Below, piece by piece: positions 32,959-37,144 of a stretch of DNA of 37,144 nucleotides. Source of the stretch: Deltaproteobacteria bacterium (GTDB taxonomy: Bacteria; Desulfobacterota; Desulfuromonadia; Geobacterales; Pseudopelobacteraceae). The notes under the pieces are model-generated. The model was not told where the DNA came from and ran no database searches. It worked only from the letters and a program-made list of their open reading frames with translations. The stretch is from positions 1-37,144 of the forward strand of contig JAJXYO010000041.1 of assembly GCA_021780495.1 (NCBI GenBank). The letters are read 5' to 3'. Each line of letters opens with the position of its first letter. The stretch's first letter is position 1. The translations under genes and the position numbers were made by a program.

Positions 32959-34902
32959 ATGAAGATATTTTCCCTGATAAACAGGATAAGTGCGTTAACG
33001 AATTTTTTTTCTGCTGGAAACACGCAGAAAATTAATTCTAACTTGCTAAAATATGGCTTGGTTCTACTCTTTTCCGTGACATTGTGGGGCTGTGGTAAGG
33101 GTAATCCGGCAGCGGTAACAATTGATCCGAGTACGGGAAAACACGCCACAGGTTGGGCCGTGGGCGCTGTTGGCGGATCGCATGTCGATGCATTCTTTGC
33201 AACAAAAACTGTCGGCTCCAGTTGCGTAGGGTGTCATGGTACGCCACAAGACCCGATTGGCGGCATCGTAAAGGTTAGTTGTTCATCGGTCAGCAGAGAT
33301 GGCATGAACTGCCATGGCGGTCTTTGGCCACACGGAGATGTTCCCTATATACCACAGGCGTTTGATACGCCGACCGTGCATGGCCAGCAGGTTGTGAACA
33401 ATGGTCTTGCAACGTGTCAAAAATGTCATGGCGTTGATTACAAAGGCCTGCCCGGTCTCGGCGTGAATTGTATTGCCTGCCATCAAACGGTGAATCCTGC
33501 CAACAACGCACCACATGCCTTTGACTGGACAACCGGTACGCTCAAGCATTCTGCGACCAACCAGCTATACGCCCCGGCCTGTGGAGAATGTCATTATTTC
33601 CCTAATAATCCCGCAAGTACTGCGAATACGCCTCGTACAGTCCCGAATCAGACTTTTGGCACTACACCGACATGTTTTGGCGCCACCGCCATGTGTCACT
33701 CAGTGGCAGGCCATGCAGTTCCCTATCTCGACAAGAGTCTTCATGGTCTTGCAGCGCATACCTCAGGCCCCATGTTCTGCGCAACATGTCATGCCACTGG
33801 CACTCCTCCCAGCTTTACGGTTGCCAAAAACGCTAACCTGACCCCTAATGGCTGTGAGAACTGTCATTATAATACCAGTACCAACACATCTGGTCTGGCC
33901 CATCCATACGGTTGGCTACCGGGTCGTGGAACTACTGCTGGCGGGCTTAACACAACCAGTCATACTACGGCCAATTTTGGGGCAACCGGCGAGCAATGTT
34001 CCCCCTGCCACACTCTCACCGGGACAACCAGCGCCTCTCCTAGTCCAAACGCACCGTCGTGTATGTCGCAGACTGCGCAAATCGGCGGTACGACATTCTG
34101 CCATTTCACGGCCAGCCCGGTTGCAAATCCGACAGGCTGCCGGTCATGCCATGGTACAACAACAACAAATGGACAGCCGGACGGTACAGCCATTCCAAAC
34201 AGAGATTTCAGGCACTCAGCTCACTTTGCTGCTACAGGTCTTACGGGGCTTACCTGTGCGGTCTGCCATACGAATAAAGGCACGGGTACCACCGGTCATT
34301 CAACCATTGACCTGAGTGTAGCGGCAAATGCCGCCGCCGTTGCAATCCCTGGACTGGCTGCTTCACCATCCTACAGCGATGTCGATGTTAACAACGGGGT
34401 GTCTGCTGACGCTGCCTATACCCCGGCTACCCAGACCTGCAGCAATGTAAGTTGCCACGGCGGTATTCCATTGGTCGGGACAAATTATAAGTGGAGATCT
34501 GCTACGCAGACATCAATAACGGGTGACACCGACTGCACGCGATGTCACACGGTGTCCCGAATTGATCCGGCAGCCTATAGCTGGACACCTGGCGGGCCAA
34601 ATAGCCTACCATATAACGGACCGTTCAGCGGCTTCTCATCGGTCAATTCTCCAAACTATATTGGGGCAGCTGGATTCAAAAATCTGCATGTATACCACAT
34701 CGAAGGACAAGGCCTAACGTGTATAACCTGCCATGACAAAACCAAGGCGCATAGCCGCATGTTGCAGGGTGCGCGATCGATCAAGGGCGCAGGTTTTGCG
34801 GCTAGTACATTGAAAAGTTCTATTATCACCTATGCCGTCTCGGGTAGCACGAGTACCTGCAACGCCGCCTGTCATCCAGGCCTCAGATCGTGGTATAAGT
34901 GA
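32959..34902 (+). CDS. large multiheme c-type cytochrome lipoprotein, up to 16 hemes
   Basis: The 647-residue product has an unusually long N-region (about 32 residues) before a hydrophobic stretch and a lipobox-like LWGC (C45). Eleven canonical CXXCH sites end at H93, H157, H175, H212, H278, H303, H351, H398, H437, H530 and H592. Five further C...CH sites have expanded spacing: CX9CH (C108-H119), CX6CH (C239-H247), CX12CH (C368-H382), CX4CH (C494-H500) and CX3CH (C634-H639). The CX4CH followed by CX2CH near residues 494-530 matches the repeated Geobacter cytochrome domain GSu_C4xC__C2xCH. It follows the pentaheme gene after 12 nt and probably forms the outward arm of an electron conduit. Confidence 0.88.
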   Translation: MKIFSLINRISALTNFFSAGNTQKINSNLLKYGLVLLFSVTLWGCGKGNPAAVTIDPSTGKHATGWAVGAVGGSHVDAFFATKTVGSSCVGCHGTPQDPIGGIVKVSCSSVSRDGMNCHGGLWPHGDVPYIPQAFDTPTVHGQQVVNNGLATCQKCHGVDYKGLPGLGVNCIACHQTVNPANNAPHAFDWTTGTLKHSATNQLYAPACGECHYFPNNPASTANTPRTVPNQTFGTTPTCFGATAMCHSVAGHAVPYLDKSLHGLAAHTSGPMFCATCHATGTPPSFTVAKNANLTPNGCENCHYNTSTNTSGLAHPYGWLPGRGTTAGGLNTTSHTTANFGATGEQCSPCHTLTGTTSASPSPNAPSCMSQTAQIGGTTFCHFTASPVANPTGCRSCHGTTTTNGQPDGTAIPNRDFRHSAHFAATGLTGLTCAVCHTNKGTGTTGHSTIDLSVAANAAAVAIPGLAASPSYSDVDVNNGVSADAAYTPATQTCSNVSCHGGIPLVGTNYKWRSATQTSITGDTDCTRCHTVSRIDPAAYSWTPGGPNSLPYNGPFSGFSSVNSPNYIGAAGFKNLHVYHIEGQGLTCITCHDKTKAHSRMLQGARSIKGAGFAASTLKSSIITYAVSGSTSTCNAACHPGLRSWYK

Positions 34903-34916
34903 TAAGTCTTTAGCCG

Positions 34917-34942
34917 GATGCTGAAACTAATTTTGTAGCATC
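34917..34942 (+). repeat. inverted repeat after the large cytochrome gene
   Basis: GATGCT (34917-34922) and AGCATC (34937-34942) form a 6-bp stem with a 14-nt AT-rich loop, 14 nt after the cytochrome stop. No T tract follows. It lies directly upstream of the sigma-54-like promoter and could be a weak terminator or a regulator site. Confidence 0.35.
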
Positions 34943-34950
34943 GATAATTA

Positions 34951-34966
34951 TGGCAAATAATTTGCA
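34951..34966 (+). promoter_or_regulatory. sigma-54 (RpoN) promoter upstream of the NHL-repeat gene
   Basis: TGGCAA (34951-34956), five bases, TTGCA (34962-34966) matches the -24/-12 consensus TGGCAC-N5-TTGCA with a single mismatch and exact GG-N10-GC spacing. It would give a leader of about 130 nt before the ATG at 35109. It separates the NHL-repeat gene from the upstream cytochrome operon as its own transcription unit. Confidence 0.7.
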
Positions 34967-35108
34967 TTTATATTCGTACCTGTCAGTCAGGAAGGCACAA
35001 ATATACGCACCAAGAAAGATCAAAAGAGTACTTTCCTGGATAGCTGAGTGCACGGATACCTGAGTAAATGCATGGCAGCCCGCTTTTTAAGTACGGAGGC
35101 AATTGTTT

Positions 35109-36947
35109 ATGAAACAGTGTAATAAGTTACTATTTCCCCTTGGTGTGTTGGCGTTATTTTGCTGTGTTATGTCGCTGTTTGGCGGTATTGCCCTGGGGGC
35201 GGTTGCTCCGACGGTTACGGCCCTTCCGGTTTTCAAGGATGGTACCGTTACGCCAACCAGGCTGGCGACAGACAGTGCCGGTAATATTTATGTCACGGAT
35301 CCTCACGCTGAAGGTGTTCTGAAGTTCAGTCCTGTAGGCAATCTGTTGCAGAAAATAATAACAGCGAAAGAGCCGGACGGGATCGCCATTGGTCAAGACG
35401 GGCGTGTGCTTGTTACGCAAGGCTCCTATGTGGTGGCGCTTAACGCCGATGGTACGGAGTATCAGCGATTTGGAGCATTCAAGTTGGCTTACGCAATCAC
35501 TGTGGCTGATGCCGGTCCGGCTGCTGGCAGAATTTACGTGTCAGATATTCGGGATTACTGTGTCCAGGTCTTTGATAGTTCTTATAATCCTGTGACTATT
35601 GCTGCGCATGATCCGGGACGCAGTACCACAACGCCGGTTATAGCTCCCAAGCCGATCAATAGTTTTGGGGCATCGGCGCTTGATTATAATAAGTTAGGTG
35701 TATTGGGATATTTCAATCGGCCGGCAGGTGTTGCCTTTGAAAAGAATTCGAATCTGGTGGCTGTTGCTGATTCGTTAACGGGCATGCTCCAGTTCTTTGA
35801 CCCGGATGGCAACCCGCAATACACACTCGGAACCTTTGGTTATGACAATAATTACGTAATGTTTACCTACCCGCAATCGATTACATTTGAATATGCTGCG
35901 GGTGTGCTGAATCGAGCCTATGTGCTGGATACGAATCAGGATTACGTAATGGTGCTCAACCCAGCCGGGTCCGGTACTCCGCTTGACCCGTCAAGCTGGA
36001 CAAGGCTATCAGCCATTGGTAGTTATGGTCACGCGAATGGAAACTTGATTGCACCATCTGATATTCTGGTTGATTCACATGATCCTAACAATAACAGGTT
36101 GTTTGTCTCAAATGGATTTGGATCGATATCGGTTTTTGGTCTTGCCAGTCTGCAGCCGTATAACGTGAATATTACGTCGATTACTGATACCTCCATGACG
36201 GTTAACTGGACAAATTCTGCGACACCAGCCAAAGCGCTTCGTGTTTACAGGTCTGCGTCACTTGGAGGTCCATTGACCCTTGTAAGCGGAGACCTCGCTG
36301 CTGGTACGGTTTCGTTTACCGATTCAGGACTTGCGCCGTACACCACATATTACTATACCGTACGGGCAGTTAGTACTGCAAATGTTGAAACGACCAACGT
36401 TGATCAGGTTTTTGCAAAAACAACCGGCAGCTTCGGTCTTACTGTCAATATCGCCGGAAATGGTCAGGTGAATGGTACGGTAACGTGCTCCACTGCATCG
36501 TGTCAGTCGACACAACCTGCGGATTCGCTGGTAACGTTAACTGCTACACCTTCAGGATCGTCTTCGCAGTTTGTCGGCTGGACGGGAGCAGGTGCATATT
36601 GTAATACTCAAGAAAATCTGTGCCAGCTTTCCATGGATGCAGCCAAGGTTGTGACGGCGACATTTACATCCGTATCTCCTTTCCGTGTAAATGGTGTCTT
36701 TTATGACAATCTGCAGGACGCCTATGACGCTGCACCAGATGGCTCTGTTATTCAGGTGATGAGTGGAACATGGCCATCGACCTGGCTTGCAACAGAGTTC
36801 ATGACTGCGTGGCAAGCAAAAACAATCACGGTTGTAGGCGGTTATGATGCGACCTTTACCAGCAATGCTGGCGGTCAGTCTACCATTACCGGCAGGTCAA
36901 ACATGGGCTCCGGCAAGGTTGTCTTTAAGCAGATCAAGGTGCATTAG
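35109..36947 (+). CDS. secreted NHL-repeat and fibronectin type III protein
   Basis: The 612-residue product has a signal peptide (about residues 1-30), an N-terminal beta-propeller with NHL-like repeats (RLATDSAGNIYVTDP, GIAIGQDGRVLVT, AGVAFEKNSNLVAVADS; about residues 40-345), a fibronectin type III domain (about 350-440), an InlB B-repeat-like segment with two cysteine pairs (about 445-520), and a C-terminal beta-helix-like stretch. It has no CXXCH motif. Such proteins accompany cytochrome clusters in Geobacter; the role is unknown. ATG 35109 is chosen over TTG 35103 because GGAGG at 35095-35099 is 9 nt away. Confidence 0.85.
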   Translation: MKQCNKLLFPLGVLALFCCVMSLFGGIALGAVAPTVTALPVFKDGTVTPTRLATDSAGNIYVTDPHAEGVLKFSPVGNLLQKIITAKEPDGIAIGQDGRVLVTQGSYVVALNADGTEYQRFGAFKLAYAITVADAGPAAGRIYVSDIRDYCVQVFDSSYNPVTIAAHDPGRSTTTPVIAPKPINSFGASALDYNKLGVLGYFNRPAGVAFEKNSNLVAVADSLTGMLQFFDPDGNPQYTLGTFGYDNNYVMFTYPQSITFEYAAGVLNRAYVLDTNQDYVMVLNPAGSGTPLDPSSWTRLSAIGSYGHANGNLIAPSDILVDSHDPNNNRLFVSNGFGSISVFGLASLQPYNVNITSITDTSMTVNWTNSATPAKALRVYRSASLGGPLTLVSGDLAAGTVSFTDSGLAPYTTYYYTVRAVSTANVETTNVDQVFAKTTGSFGLTVNIAGNGQVNGTVTCSTASCQSTQPADSLVTLTATPSGSSSQFVGWTGAGAYCNTQENLCQLSMDAAKVVTATFTSVSPFRVNGVFYDNLQDAYDAAPDGSVIQVMSGTWPSTWLATEFMTAWQAKTITVVGGYDATFTSNAGGQSTITGRSNMGSGKVVFKQIKVH

Positions 36948-36955
36948 TCGAGATA

Positions 36956-36987
36956 GCTTCGGTGGTTATGTGTGTAATCACCGAAGC
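36956..36987 (+). terminator. hairpin terminator after the NHL-repeat gene
   Basis: GCTTCGGTG (36956-36964) pairs with CACCGAAGC (36979-36987), and inner bases extend the stem to about 14 pairs, including wobbles, with a GTGT loop. It begins 9 nt after the stop codon. The following sequence GCTTTGC is only weakly T-rich, so efficiency is uncertain. Confidence 0.6.
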
Positions 36988-37063
36988 GCTTTGCACAGTA
37001 TATAAATTAAGAGACACGTACTAATTTAGTCGAAAATGCAGCCAGCGTAGTTAAGGAGCTTTT

Positions 37064-37144
37064 ATGAAGAGATCATCTGCCGTAATTTGGGCTTTAGCGC
37101 TCTTTGCCATTATGTCACCGATAGTTGCGGGTGCTACTACTCAA
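37064..37144 (+). CDS. start of an exported protein, cut by the window edge
   Basis: ATG at 37064 follows AAGGAG at 37053-37058. The 27 codons seen encode a typical signal peptide: basic MKR start, hydrophobic core AVIWALALFAIMSPIV, and a small-residue AGA cleavage site. The mature protein is outside the window, so its function is unknown. By position it may belong to the cytochrome/NHL locus. Confidence 0.8.
   Translation, partial: MKRSSAVIWALALFAIMSPIVAGATTQ

Noticed and set aside
34438..34458. CX4CH site read as a sequencing error or broken CXXCH
   Set aside because: CX4CH followed by CX2CH is a known repeated pattern in Geobacter cytochromes, so it is more likely real.
35103..35108. TTG start for the NHL-repeat protein
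   Set aside because: It lies only 3 nt after the GGAGG site; ATG at 35109 is correctly spaced.

Overview
The window reads as chromosomal DNA of a Geobacter-like member of the Desulfuromonadia/Geobacterales. Three things point there: the gene order of the flagellar cluster, a multiheme cytochrome with the CX4CH...CX2CH pairing typical of Geobacter cytochromes, and a porin-cytochrome cluster next to an NHL-repeat secreted protein. This assignment is inference from gene content; no rRNA gene is present to settle it.

Positions 1-26712 hold one long plus-strand flagellar cluster: fliG-fliH-fliI-fliJ-motE-like-fliK-flgD-TIGR02530-like gene-flgE-fliL-fliM-fliN-fliO-fliP-fliQ-fliR-flhB-flhA-flhF-flhG-fliA-flgF-flgG-flgA-flgH-flgI-flgJ-flgN-flgK-flgL. 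It encodes the rotor/switch (FliG, M, N), the export ATPase complex (FliH, I, J), the export gate (FliO, P, Q, R, FlhA, FlhB), hook length control and capping (FliK, FlgD), hook, distal rod, P and L rings, hook-filament junction proteins, polar placement GTPase/ATPase (FlhF, FlhG) and sigma-28 (FliA). fliF, fliE, flgB, flgC, flgM, motA/B, filament cap and flagellin genes are not in the window. A divergent gene fragment sits where fliF would be expected. Most genes overlap or nearly touch. The exceptions are gaps that hold structure: paired hairpins on both sides of flgE, a sigma-54-like promoter with repeated GAGTC motifs before flhA, hairpins before flgA and flgL. flhB has its conserved N-terminus encoded but no ATG, GTG or TTG; the only plausible start is CTG. 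A strong bidirectional terminator closes the cluster.

Positions 26896-30880 are housekeeping genes: a UvrD/PcrA-type helicase and rubrerythrin on the minus strand, then a rhomboid protease on the plus strand.

Positions 31127-37144 look like an extracellular electron transfer locus. A beta-barrel outer-membrane protein, a pentaheme lipoprotein (translationally coupled, 4-nt overlap) and a predicted 16-heme lipoprotein form a compact operon with the architecture of a porin-cytochrome conduit. The large cytochrome has 11 canonical CXXCH sites and five expanded ones (CX3CH, CX4CH, CX6CH, CX9CH, CX12CH). A sigma-54-type promoter then precedes a secreted NHL-repeat/fibronectin-III protein, and the window ends inside the signal peptide region of another exported protein.

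No CRISPR array, tRNA, rRNA or complete insertion sequence was recognised.
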